A stretch of 64,000 nt of DNA, from the NCBI GenBank assembly GCA_945910005.1, contig OX246743.1, positions 16,268,695 through 16,332,694 of the forward strand, written 5' to 3'. The notes below the pieces were generated by a model. That model had not been told where the DNA came from. It ran no database searches and saw only the letters and a list, made by a program, of their open reading frames with translations. This document shows, one piece after another, positions 32,997 through 44,763 of the stretch (the stretch's first letter is position 1; each line of letters begins with the position of its first letter). This stretch comes from Isoperla grammatica. Its lineage: Eukaryota; Arthropoda; Insecta; Plecoptera; Perlodidae. Both the position numbers and the translations under genes were made by a program.

Positions 32997-34456
32997 AAAC
33001 CGTTGTGCTTTAATGAGGGTCATTAGTGGGACACAGGATTATTTACTACAACAGTTTGTTATTTCATTTACCATTTTTAAATAAGTTGTTGGGGTGTAAA
33101 GTTTATCTAACTCTCGCGCATTCCTGTATAATTAGCCTGGATATAGATTCTCATCATCTCAATGGATTGTCTGATGGAAATATGTGGGGGTATTTTTTAT
33201 GGCGTTCCTACGGAGGAATAATAATAATAAATGCTATGGAAATATATACACAAAGTTTATTAATATTGTTGTAATATGACTGATACAAATAATATAGAAT
33301 GACTATAATATATAAAACCAAAAGTTTTCTAGATAGCCCATAAAGTTTATCATTCAACGGATTTTATATTTTGTAATACATATTATCGAAATACATTCAT
33401 CTGTGACGTTAGATTCCATAAAGTTGCTGTGTAACGACATTGGCCAGTGCACAGTCGAAGTAAGTATAGGACTTGCTTATGGTTGCTTTGCTATTGCGTT
33501 TGGTTTTCTTATGGAAAATAGCATGTACGTAATAAAATAATACAATTCTATACTTAACTTTTGCTGTGCATCTGGCCATATTAGTTTATTGTTAAGTTTG
33601 TAATTACAATATCATGGTCAGCATTCTATTTTACAGTTATCGTTGGTTAGGTAAATTATACCGTATAATACGGATGAGTGCCCCTGAAGCATCTAACAAA
33701 TATTAATAATGTTAAAACACAACCAATTCAAAGTTGAAACAAGTTAAACTTCATTTTTCAATCGTCCATGTTGCTAATATTTGAATTTCAAACGTTTTGA
33801 TAATTTGGATAATAAAGATAATTAAATATTGGGTTAAATAAAACGACCATGTGTGTCATGTCGACCATTATACCACAGTGACATAAAACAAGGACATAAA
33901 GTACAGTCCGCGGTAAAAGCCTATGGCGAGTATTGTGATGAAATTGACAAGAGCATCGAACCGGAGGTTCTGAGTTTGAAACCCATTCTTGTAAATTTGT
34001 TAACACATCGGCAGTAACAGTAATAATAGTAACTATAGTGTAAAAATAATCACGAGGATAATAACACATTACAGCATCAACTTGATGTAATGTAGATTAT
34101 AATGTATCGATTAATTTTAGCAAAATTATTTAAAGCCGCAAAAGCCAAACTTAAAACAGTTATTAATCAGTATGAAGATGGAAATACGTATATTATGTTA
34201 AAGAAACATATATTCTACAGATAACATATAAGTGTCCATTGTTGTTTTATTTTATTGATCAATCATCAATGGTGCAGATAAGGAGGTTCCTTAGCAGAGC
34301 TATCTATTTGTTAGCTTGAATCTCCAATAGCATCCGTGTAAATTAATTTTATAACTAAATAGGATAGTCATTAACTAAACACATCTGCTGTAACTAAATT
34401 AACTAGCTGAGGTATTCACACGGAAAGAACGCTGTCTGGAGTGGACGCAAAGCGCA
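32997..34456. other. No gene seen; one diverged retroelement tail
   Basis: AT-rich unique sequence. At 34331-34380, CATCCGTGTAAATTAATTTT followed by ATAACTAAATAGGATAGTCA is a diverged copy of the T-rich 3' tail family, plus strand. No recognisable coding region. Confidence 0.5.
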
Positions 34457-35100
34457 GAAAGCCGCTAGCCAGACCAACTATAGCTGAGATATAAACTCGA
34501 GAAGAACTCTAAACCCTAGAAAGCCGCTAGCCAGACCAACTATAGCTGAGATATAAACTCGAGAAGAACTCTAAACCCTAGAAAGCCGCTAGCCAGACCA
34601 ACTATAGCTGAGATATAAACTCGAGAAGAACTCTAAACCCTAGAAAGCCTCTAGCCAGACCAACTATAGCTGAGATATAAACTCGAGAAGAACTCTAAAC
34701 CCTAGAAAGCCTCTAGCCAGACCAACTTTAGCTGAGATATAAACTCGAGAAGAACTCTAAACCCTAGAAAGCCGCTAGCTAGACCAACTATAGCTGAGAT
34801 ATAAACTCGAGAAGAACTCTAAACCCTAGAAAGCCTCTAGCTAGACCAACTATAGCTGAGATATAAACTCGAGAAGAACTCTAAACCCTAGAAAGCCTCT
34901 AGCTAGACCAACTTTAGCTGAGATATAAACTCGAGAAGAACTCTAAACCCTAGAAAGCCTCTAGCCAGACCAACTATAGCTGAGATATAAACTCGAGAAG
35001 AACTCTAAACCCTAGAAAGCCTCTAGCCAGACCAACTATAGCTGAGATATAAACTCGAGAAGAACTCTAAACCCTAGAAAGCCTCTAGCTAGACCAACTA
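34457..35100. repeat. Minisatellite, 62-bp unit, about 10.4 copies
   Basis: Units start GAAAGCCGCTAGCCAGACCA and contain ACTATAGCTGAGATATAAAC and TCGAGAAGAACTCTAAACCC. Variants are CCGCTAG/CCTCTAG, TAGCCAG/TAGCTAG and CTATAG/CTTTAG. Each unit has two near-palindromic words (CTCGAG; GAGTT/AACTC). Confidence 0.95.
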
Positions 35101-37953
35101 GCCACACGGGATAAACACGGCGAGGTTCTGCTGCAGACTGTAAAATACAAAACCCCAGTTAAGTAACAAGCAAAGCTCTTTGAAATATCGTCTTCTTTGT
35201 CTCGATCTATCAACATTTATCGATTCTTTTCTTCGACCGTCGGCGCCTTTAGATATCTAATAGCTATACAGAGCGGAGTGCGGGCGGTTTACATGCATAC
35301 TTCATGAGACGTTCTTGTTGAATGGAACTCGATTTCCATTATCTGCTTGTCAAAGTGAAGATGACAGCGGTAGTCATTGATTTTAGTTATAGTGACTGAC
35401 TTTGTGTTTGTGTTTGATTGCGGTTTCCCCGTACCAACATAAACAGGGAAGGGAGGCGTAGGTTAGAGGGTACGAACCAGTGGCACGCGTGCCGGAAGTG
35501 GCACGGGAAGACTTTCTTCTACAATACCCACACTATGGACAGGTTACCCTATATAATTTTTCCCAGAAAGGAGTTATAAAATATATTGAAATATTTTTCA
35601 AATCTTCTAAACATTCCCCTGTGTAGGTGGCTCATTTCTCGTGGTGACCGGTGCCCGCAAAGTGGGCTCTCGTGGATCTCACAGGATTTCATCATTTCTC
35701 CTCTTTCCAACTTTCTCGCTCTTCTTCCTTTGCGATCCAAACGCTCACCAATTCCCCACACTCCCTGAAAGCCCTTACTTTCCAACCCTTCCTTAATCGG
35801 ATTCCTTTATGACAACCCCGGTGATGTGCAATGTATCTGACTTGGCCGACGTCATATGACCTATATAACTGTCGAGTACATGGTAAAACACCAAATACTA
35901 ACTATTATGAACTAACTCTAAATATTCTCTAAGGAGTTTGCAGGTTTGTAGTATCACAATATTACGAAAAGCGTAAATCACGCTGATGCATCATTTGCGT
36001 TAAAAACGTGCAAATGTATGAAGAATCAGGTATACTTAACCGTAATTATAGTTAACGATTTCATCATCTCTGAAAAACATGGTTCTTTTATGAAAATTAA
36101 GGTGTAATATTTTAACTACACTCTCGACATTTTAATTTTACAAAATAACAGTCTCTGTTGTCCAATTATTTGTCTAATTAATTGTGTTACCTGTTCTAGT
36201 AAGTATAGATTACGTCTCTCTTGTGGTTTTCCTCCTAAGTTAAGCACCCGTGGTAAATGAGTAATTTTTATCGTTCCAGTAGGCCTACGATGCAACTGCA
36301 AAGCTGAGGGGCAAAACCTGTCCTGCAGCCGGCTTAAGCAGAATTGTAGACTTAATTGCGTAATCTTTATTTATAAATGAAAGTGTTAACACTCGGTGGG
36401 ATTTCTGCAGTCGGTTAAGTGAACTACTACTTAAGTGGTCAACTAAACCAATTCCTTGTTAGATGGTGGAGACAAAATGGTGGAACTTGACTATGTTCCA
36501 AGCTATGGAGTTCTTGAGCTCGACTCCAGCCGTTCACATATAAGGTTTTCCTTAAGACGTTATTTTAAAATAAAATTTTAACAGCTCATATTCCCGATTT
36601 AAGTATTATGCAGCCAAGGATACTGAATATAAGTATTTCGATTTCATTTCCTTTGAACTTATTCCCTAACGAAGGATTTTCTGAAGATATAACTCAGCCA
36701 CATACTAATCTTATAGGCCTACTTGGCAACTTTCAACAGCTCATATTACTGAATGAAAGATCTTATCCAGGCTTTATCCAGATTTACAAAGATGTTTGAA
36801 TGGTTGCTTTAAGGCGCCACTTTCAAGTTTCTCACAACCCCGATTGAAAGACTTTTTAAAGGAATTATTCAGCGATGCAGAATATAACTCTTATCTCCTC
36901 AAGACTCAAATTTAAACTACTCACAATTGCTACATAACGATTTTCTCAGAGATTACTCAGTTATACGATCACGATCGAATGGCGAATGGTTTCTCGACTT
37001 CATACTAACTATTTGGAGGTCAGATACATTGATTTCAAAACTTGTGATTGGTGTAATTAAACAAGTTAGCAGATAGTTAAAACTATTAAGTTGGAAGCCA
37101 TAAGACCGGGCCTTAATAACAAATGCATTTTTTTTATTACTTTTCTCTTTTCATTAACCTTCCATATAACATTATGTTTTAATTTTAGTTTCTCTCTCCC
37201 CTTTTCTTCTTTTTCTGTATATCATAGTGAAACCTAGCACTTTCCTTTTTACACACTTGTATGTATAAATGCATTATTGAATTCGTTTTGTACATAGACC
37301 TACTCATTTTATTTGTCATCTATTTTTTTATTGTCAATGTTCTCTGTACATATTTTGTTATCTCAATTGCTAGTTTATTTCGTTTAGGATTTTTATCATT
37401 GTTTCGGTATAAACAGTAGGTTAGTTATTGTTCTCTTTTAGATTTACAACTGGACAGCGTAGACAATGAAATATAAATAAATTAAATTAAATAGATTCTA
37501 CATAACAACTTCGCTAATAAAGTTAATCCTTTCCACTAGTGCAGTATATACAATCCATTGTCTTTATGATTTACTACTTATTGAATTACACGATGTGTAT
37601 TTTATTATGCTGAACTAATTTCTATTCTAGTGACAAAGAGATCGGCAAAACCAAACCAAACCCACACTGCATTGTATGAGAACGCAAACAATTAATTGTC
37701 CGTAGCAAATCACTCCATGTTTTGTGTATATTATCATATGTACAACACACTACTAACAAATTAAATCTCCATAGATATTTGTTTGCATATCTCTATATAC
37801 ACTTGTTGTCGGTATAGCTTTGTATGAACCATTTTACGACTAGTTTATTCTATTCAATATATTACAATAACATGAGGCGAAATATGTGAACAAGTTCATA
37901 TATTTGTTATGTAAAGTGTTGTTGCCACTAAAAACTGATTTAGAGGGTTGACA
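35101..37953. other. No gene seen; unique sequence with a diverged tail
   Basis: Small frames of 60-78 codons overlap on opposite strands at 35549-35785 and have no recognisable domain. The T-rich sequence at 37160-37440 followed by ATTTACAACTGGACAGCGTA and GACAATGAAATATAAATAAA (to 37494) looks like a further, decayed copy of the 3' tail family. Confidence 0.45.
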
Positions 37954-39085
37954 AACCTTGAGCACTTGGCTGGGACACAAGTTGTGTGGTACGAGCTTTA
38001 GCAGGGGTTCAATCGCAAACCAATTAATGTACCGAACCTTGAGCACTTGGCTGTGACACAAGTTGTGTGGTACGAGCTTTAGCAGGGGTTCAATCGCAAA
38101 CCAATTAATGTACCGAACCTTGAGCACTTGGCTGTGACCCAAGTTGTGTGGTACGAGCTTTAGCAGGGGTTCAATCGCAAACCAATTAATGTACCGAACC
38201 TTGAGCACTTGGCTGTGACACAAGTTGTGTGGTACGAGCTTTAGCAGGGGTTCAATCGCAAATCAATTAATGTACCGAACCTTGAGCACTTGGCTGTGAC
38301 ACAAGTTGTGTGGTACGAGCTTTAGCAGGGGTTCAATCGCAAACCAATTAATGTACCGAACCTTGAGCACTTGGCTGTGACACAAGTTGTGTGGTACGAG
38401 CTTTAGCAGGGGTTCAATCGCAAACCAATTAATGTACCGAACCTTGAGCACTTGGCTGTGACACAAGTTGTGTGGTACGAGCTTTAGCAGGAGTTCAATC
38501 GCAAACCAATTAATGTACCGAACCTTGAGCACTTGGCTGTGACACAAGTTGTGTGGTACGAGCTTTAGCAGGGGTTCAATCGCAAACCAATTAATGTACC
38601 GAACCTTGAGCACTTGGCTGTGACACAAGTTGTGTGGTACGAGCTTTAGCAGGGGTTCAATCGCAAACCAATTAATGTACCGAACCTTGAGCACTTGGCT
38701 GTGACACAAGTTGTGTGGTACGAGCTTTAGCAGGAGTTCAATCGCAAACCAATTAATGTACCGAACCTTGAGCACTTGGCTGTGACACAAGTTGTGTGGT
38801 ACGAGCTTTAGCAGGGGTTCAATCGCAAACCAATTAATGTACCGAACCTTGAGCACTTGGCTGTGACACAAGTTGTGTGGTACGAGCTTTAGCAGGGGTT
38901 CAATCGCAAACCAATTAATGTACCGAACCTTGAGCACTTGGCTGTGACCCAAGTTGTGTGGTACGAGCTTTAGCAGGGGTTCAATCGCAAACCAATTAAT
39001 GTACCGAACCTTGAGCACTTGGCTGTGACACAAGTTGTGTGGTACGAGCTTTAGCAGGGGTTAATCGCAAATCAATTAATGTACC
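37954..39085. repeat. Minisatellite, 81-bp unit, 14 copies
   Basis: The unit contains AACCTTGAGCACTTGGCTGT, GACACAAGTTGTGTGGTACG and AGCTTTAGCAGGGGTTCAAT. Because 81 is a multiple of three and one minus-strand frame has no stop, an open frame of up to 256 codons (38263-39033) appears, reading as a 27-residue repeat. It is broken at 38263 by a single base change (TGG to TGA). No start context, signal peptide, domain or splice support is visible, so I treat it as non-coding satellite. ACACAAGTTGTGT gives each unit a small palindrome. Confidence 0.95.
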
Positions 39086-39174
39086 AGGGTGGCCAAACAT
39101 GAAAAGCATTATAAATAATATTTTTAGTGAGCTATTGTAGCTGAAGATGGATAGTTATAAAAACAACGTGTCTA

Positions 39175-39338
39175 ATATAAGTAAAAAGTTCGGACAAACA
39201 GGGCTAAAACATTACACGCACTATACTCACCCACTCCGTTATATTTCGGCAACATCCGTCGCCATCCTCAGACGCGAGGCAACTGGTGAGTAATGCGTGA
39301 AATGTTTTAACCGTGATGTCCGAACTTTTTACTTATAT
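39175..39338. mobile_element. Small inverted-repeat element (MITE-like), 164 bp
   Basis: The left arm ATATAAGTAAAAAGTTCGGA, followed after 9 bases by TAAAACATTACACGCA, is mirrored at the right by TGCGTGAAATGTTTTAA...TCCGAACTTTTTACTTATAT. Arms are about 55 bp with several differences. The outer 20 bp are perfect. No coding sequence. Confidence 0.75.
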
Positions 39339-40520
39339 CATCCTCCGGTTAATGAGTCCTGGTGTGTGTTAACAACGTATTAGAACGTGCTCCTCCACCG
39401 CATGAGCTACTATGGACAACGTGGCAGTTTAAACTACACAATAAACCATCGATAAATGTGACGCTTGATCGCCTGTCATATTTTACTACCGGCATACTGT
39501 CATGCTTGATAGCTATAACTTAGATTATACATGCTTAATGCCTATACACAAGGAAGCACCGACTTCTACTAAGAAATTATGTACAAAAACATTACAAATT
39601 GACGGCTTAGAATGGGCTTGTACAAAAGATTACAATTTATTTGTTATTGGCGTAGCACAACGCCAACGTACTTATACATTTATGTTTGTCCCTCCAACCA
39701 TGCAACCTGTTAGTATAATATAATATAAGTATATTATCTTATATTTGTCGCAATATGTGTTAGTCAAATATTACGGTTTATTACAAAATCAACTAGTAAT
39801 AGTTTGTTTCTTAATGAATATTGATAAAGGCTTAATAATAATTCACTGTAGAAATGCCGATTTTTTTTAAATAACCGATGTATTTGATTGGTATGACCGA
39901 TAATTTACCTGTTTTCATCTATATAATATATATTTATATTGTGTGTGTGTGTCTTTTTTATTATTTGTACTCGTCTTTGGAGTGGAAGGAATCAGATTAA
40001 AGGGTATAAGAACTCAACGCCCGGTGGTTCTCGTTGGTGATATTGTCGCCACACCGGATTAAGGAAACGAGGCTAATCGCGACCCAGTGTCACGGTAGTA
40101 ACCAACTATTCCATGAGAATGAGACTCCAAACCACCTGTTGACGACTCTATACACTAATATAGTCTCAACTTTCGTTGTCGAGTCCCGTACTCGTGTAAT
40201 TATTCCGTACAATGATGACTGGCTGCGCAGAAAACATGTGAAAGTACTATCAGATCCCTGCGCGAGTAACGGAGCGTGTTATTGTCTGCGCGTACAACAA
40301 TGGTAGGCCTGTAAGGGGACGTAGCCTACTTAGACGCGGGGCAGGGTCAAAGGTGATGCGGCGAATGGGATTAACCTCGATGCGCGTAGTAATGTACCAT
40401 ACCACCTGGGTGCCAGACGTCTTTAGCTATTTTATACTTTGAACTATAGGTGTACGTCAAGCGAAGACATGTTCTTAAAACTTATGTTACATTTGTAATC
40501 ATTCTTGATGATGTTGTAAA
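39339..40520. other. No gene seen; unique sequence
   Basis: Frames of 73 codons (39502-39723) and 90 codons (40034-40306) have no recognised domain. No repeat structure noted. Confidence 0.45.
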
Positions 40521-40681
40521 GTCGTCGTACATCAACTTCGGTAATGCTTTCGTCATCAATCAATGACGTGTTGACGGTCTCGGCCAACCCGGGCAGGTAT
40601 ACTTGAATTAGCCATAGCCGCTGGTTGGCTGTCGCTCACCCACCCGAGACGGAAGCATTACCGAAGTTGCTGTACGACGAC
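40521..40681. mobile_element. Inverted-repeat element (MITE-like), 161 bp
   Basis: GTCGTCGTACATCAACTTCG GTAATGCTTTCGTC at 40521-40554 is mirrored by 40648-40681 with two mismatches (34-bp arms). The interior is GC-rich with GGTCTCGGCCAACCCGGG. Flanking duplications are not clear. Confidence 0.78.
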
Positions 40682-41299
40682 TATATCACGTGTCATACAT
40701 GTCATTATAAAGATCCTGTGGTCGAATCTAAAACTTATAACTAGAGTACAAATTGCTATTCTTAATTTCTAATATAAATACAGGATATAAAATTTCATAG
40801 CAATTAATGTCGTGTATAGTAGGTCTGTAGTATGAAATCATAATAAACACTCGAATATTTATTTATATTTCTAATTAAGTGTTTTATAGTTCATCAACGG
40901 AATATTATAACACTTGGTTTGCTAAGTTAGCTACACTTTTTAGATTGTCTGGTTGTTTGTTCCATAACTTTAATCCTTAACTTAAATGAATGAATAATGA
41001 TACCGTAACTAAGTAAAATTCGCTTGGTTCGATTTTTTAGCATAGTTTCAATGGGAATTGAACATGTGAACAGAGTTCTCCCATATAGAGTACATATATT
41101 ATGGACTCTTATAGCAATTAATTTACTTTGTATAACCTTCGCATTGCCCAATTTTTAGGGGATGGAGTTAAAAATATAGGGTAGAATAAGAATACGAACA
41201 ATGACAGTAACAATTTTCTAGAAACTATAAAATACCCTATCATTAAATTGTAGAAATATTGCTTCTTATCGTCTTGAGATGTGTTGCTATGAATGAAGT
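40682..41299. other. No gene seen; AT-rich unique sequence
   Basis: Short minus-strand frames of about 75 codons lack any recognisable domain. Confidence 0.45.
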
Positions 41300-41482
41300 C
41301 CTGACTGAAGGGTTTTCCTGAGATTTTCCTCAGTCGTAAAGGCAAATGATAGGATTGATCCCTACTAATAGCCCTCGAGCATTCCTTCCCAACTATCCAA
41401 ACACCCTAATATACCTATATATTGTTGTTAGGCACCTGACGATGGGCACATCAGCACCCTATTAAAGGGATTCCTACGAAAA
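41300..41482 (+). mobile_element. SINE body, 5'-truncated
   Basis: It begins CCTGACTGAAGGGTTTTCCT and continues GAGATTTTCCTCAGTCGTAA, CAAATGATAGGATTGATCCC, CTCGAGCATTCCTTCCCAAC and ACACCCTAATATAC. It ends near AAAGGGATTCCTACGAAA. It shares the junction CCTGACTGAAGGGTTTT with the SINE head at 3976-4078, and its body with 19320-19466 and 21481-21600. The tRNA-like head is missing. Confidence 0.75.
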
Positions 41483-41960
41483 AGTATTGACATTCTAGTG
41501 CTTATCGACATAACGTTTGAGTGGAACAGTAACATTGTCATGATAAGATTGAATTCAACATCTAAAAACAACAATAATTAAAATCAATGGACAAGATTCC
41601 AGACAACACATACCTAAACATGTAACGCTCCTTTGTCTGCGACAAATCAAACTGACTACTTCCAAGATATGTTTTGAAGTAGGTGTAGCGTGATGGACAT
41701 ATGTTTTATTATTCAGGTCAACGGTGCACGAGCGTATTCTGCGATGAAAACGACGCACAAAACCACCCCCATATTTCCTTGTATAACCTACCTTGCTTGC
41801 GTTTTGAACAACATCGACGTTCTGAATAAAATCTCACTATCAAAGCGAGCGCAAAACCATTCATCAAACTTGAACGACGACTTTCGAAAGAACTATTCTT
41901 CTTTCCCAATGAGAAATCCCGCATTTATATCCACTATTGTTAGGTGGCTATATACCGCGG
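41483..41960. other. No gene seen; unique sequence
   Basis: Overlapping frames on both strands (for example 41690-41995 plus) run into the 61-bp array and show no recognisable domain. Confidence 0.45.
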
Positions 41961-43790
41961 CGTCGTTGAAAGGCGGGCGTCGCGTCGCTGGCTGAATACC
42001 GCCGCAATGTGGGCGTGTCCACGTCGTTGAAAGGCGGGCGTCGCGTCGCTGGCTGAATACCGCCGCAATGTGGGCGTGTCCACGTCGTTGAAAGGCGGGC
42101 GTCGCGACGCTGGCTGAATACCGCCGCAATGTGGGCGTGGCCACGTCGTTGAAAGGCGGGCGTCGCGTCGCTGGCTGAATACCGCCGCAATGTGGGCGTG
42201 TCCACGTCGTTGAAAGGCGGGCGTCGCGACGCTGGCTGAATACCGTCGCAATGTGGGCGTGGCCACGTCGTTGACAGGCGGGCGTCGCGACGCTGGCTGA
42301 ATACCGTCGCAATGTGGACGTGGCCACGTCGTTGAAAGGCGGGCGTCGCGAAGCTGGCTGAATACCGTCGCAATGTGGACGTGGCCACGTCGTTGAAAGG
42401 CGGGCGTCGCAACGCTGGCTGAATACCGCCGCAACGTGGGCGTGGCCACGTCGTTGAAAGGCGGGCGTCGCGACGCTGGCTGAATACCGCCGCAATGTGG
42501 GCGTGGCCACGTCGTTGAAAGGCGGGCGTCGTGACGCTGGCTGAATACCGCCGCAATGTGGACGTGGCCACGTCGTTAAAGGCGGGCGTCGCGACGCTGG
42601 CTGAATACCGCCGCAATGTGGGCGTGGCCACGTCGTTGAAAGGCGGGCGTCGTGACGCTGGCTGAATACCGCCGCAATGTGGGCGTGGCCACGTCGTTAA
42701 AGGCGGGCGTCGCGACGCTGGCTGAATACCGCCGCAATGTGGGCGTGGCCACGTCGTTGAAAGGCGGGCGTCGCGACGCTGGCTGAATACCGTCGCAATG
42801 TGGACGTGGCCACGTCGTTGAAAGGCGGGCGTCGTGACGCTGGCTGAATACCGCCGCAATGTGGGCGTGGCCACGTCGTTGAAAGGCGGGCGTCGTGACG
42901 CTGGCTGAATACCGTCGCAACGTGGGCGTGGCCACGTCGTTGAAAGGCGGGCGTCGTGACGCTGGCTGAATACCGCCGCAATGTGGGCGTGGCCACGTCG
43001 TTAAAGGCGGGCGTCGCGACGCTGGCTGAATACCGCCGCAATGTGGGCGTGGCCACGTCGTTGAAAGGCGGGCGTCGCGACGCTGGCTGAATACCGTCGC
43101 AATGTGGACGTGGCCACGTCGTTAAAGGCGGGCGTCGCGACGCTGGCTGAATACCGTCGCAATGTGGACGTGGCCACGTCGTTGAACGGCGGGCGTCGCG
43201 ACGCTGGCTGAATACCGTCGCAAAGTGGGCGTGGCCACGTCGTTGAAAGGCGGGCGTCGCGACGCTGGCTGAATACCGCCGCAATGTGGGCGTGGCCACG
43301 TCGTTGAAAGGCGGGCGTCGTGACGCTGGCTGAATACCGTCGCAATGTGGGCGTGGCCACGTCGTTAAAGGCGGGCGTCGCGACGCTGGCTGAATACCGC
43401 CGCAATGTGGGCGTGGCCACGTCGTTAAAGGCGGGCGTCGCGACGCTGGCTGAATACCGCCGCAAAGTGGGCGTGGCCACGTCGTTGAAAGGCGGGCGTC
43501 GAACGCTGGCTGAATACCGCCGCAATGTGGGCGTGGCCACGTCGTTGAAAGGCGGGCGTCGCGACGCTGGCTGAATACCGCCGCAATGTGGGCGTGGCCA
43601 CGTCGTTGAAAGGCGGGCGTCGCGACGCTGGCTGAATACCGCCGCAATGTGGGCGTGGCCACGTCGTTGAAAGGCGGGCGTCGCGACGCTGGCTGAATAC
43701 CGTCGCAATATGGACGTGGCCACGTCGTTGAAAGGCGGGCGTCGCGACGCTGGCTGAATACCGTCGCAAAGTGGGCGCGGCCACGTCGTT
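41961..43790. repeat. GC-rich minisatellite, 61-bp unit, about 30 copies
   Basis: The unit contains CGTCGTTGAAAGGCGGGCGT, CGCGACGCTGGCTGAATACC and GCCGCAATGTGGGCGTGGCC. Variants are GTTGAAAGG/GTTAAAGG (60-bp units), CGCGACG/CGTGACG/CGCGTCG, ACCGCC/ACCGTC and GTGGGCG/GTGGACG. With a 61-bp period, three successive units put all three frames in turn, so minus-strand frames of up to 389 codons (42697-43866) appear. Their proline/arginine-rich products change frame wherever a unit is 60 bp, which argues against coding. Many CpGs are retained. Confidence 0.96.
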
Positions 43791-43853
43791 GGTTGTAACA
43801 ACGCGTTGTTGATCGCTGCAGTCTTTGATAGCCGAGAGGTATAGTTGCCTTAA

Positions 43854-44066
43854 GCCCGTTGCACACAAATGACTATGACTAGAGTTTATGTCCTTGACTA
43901 ACCTTCACGTGCAAAAAGGATACGTTTGACTAACGAATTGAAATATTTTCAATTCCTTAGTCAAACCAAGGACAAACGTTAGTCACGGCCAATCAGCGCG
44001 CAGGACTCTCACTCACAACCAATGAAAGGAGCGCTTGCAGGTTTTGAAGCCTAGTGTGCACCGAGC
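43854..44066. mobile_element. Probable TIR element, 213 bp, with inner hairpin
   Basis: The ends GCCCGTTGCACAC and GTGTGCACCGAGC form imperfect inverted termini. Inside, TTTGACTAACGAATTGAAA and TTTCAATTCCTTAGTCAAA (from about 43925) form 19-bp arms with one mismatch around a TAT loop. TGTCCTTG and CAAGGACA flank them. It lies just after the 61-bp array. No target duplication seen. Confidence 0.55.
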
Positions 44067-44126
44067 ATGTCTATTCTCATGATTGCGATATAGCAGTCAG
44101 TTTACTTGAAACTCAATGCACGTGAT

Positions 44127-44400
44127 CAGGGCCGTAACTAGGGTATAAACATCACCCGGGTATGTTTGTACAACGGGGGAGCCCCCCCCCCCCCCCCCCA
44201 GCCAAGGCGCACAGCACCGGAGAAGTTTGTCGGGATCTTTAAGAATGTGCTTGCAGTGTTTTAACGCGTTTTAAGCATATTTTCAAATAAATTGTAGTGC
44301 ATTTGAGTTGCGGTTGACAACACTAACAGTGGTATTAGCAATTAAAAATTGTCTACTCCCGGTTATTTACCCGGGTTACCAACCCCTAATTACGGCCTTG
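44127..44400. mobile_element. Non-autonomous hAT-like element (274 bp) with 8-bp TSD
   Basis: The target duplication CACGTGAT is at 44119-44126 and 44401-44408. The ends are CAGGGCCGTAACTAGGG and CCTAATTACGGCCTTG, whose complement is CAAGGCCGTAATTAGG. CAGGGCCG-type termini plus an 8-bp duplication are typical of hAT MITEs. Subterminal ACCCGGGT blocks occur in both arms. An 18-C run lies at 44182-44199. No transposase. Confidence 0.85.
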
Positions 44401-44763
44401 CACGTGATGTGAAAGAACATCAGGAATCTGTTGATATCCGCTGAAGCAGCGTGCACGTGCACAGCTAAGGATCTGGAAGTCGGTGAGACTTAACGTTAGA
44501 ACTAATGTAGTTGTAGAATGTCGAGGGAATAAGAACGTAAGTCTTGTTTAAGATGTTGTAGTGTAGATACAGCGGTGTATAGTGTTCGTTTACGCTAGAG
44601 GAGATTGTGTCAATATTACTATTTCGGTATTGGTTTTTAGTTATATCTTGGGATTGTAAACAAATAACGCTTAATTCAATACGAGACCATTTAGGTAATC
44701 AGAAAACATTAACAAACTGCGCTGTGTGCGGAGTATCTGGACATTATAGCGTTTACCTTCCGA

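Noticed and set aside
38263..39033. 256-codon minus-strand open frame
   Set aside because: It is only the 81-bp satellite read in a stop-free frame. The frame is broken at 38263 by TGG to TGA, and there is no domain, signal or gene context.
41893..43868. Several minus-strand frames up to 389 codons, proline/arginine-rich
   Set aside because: The 61-bp units rotate through all frames, and 60-bp units shift the frame repeatedly. The products in different frames are all equally 'open'.
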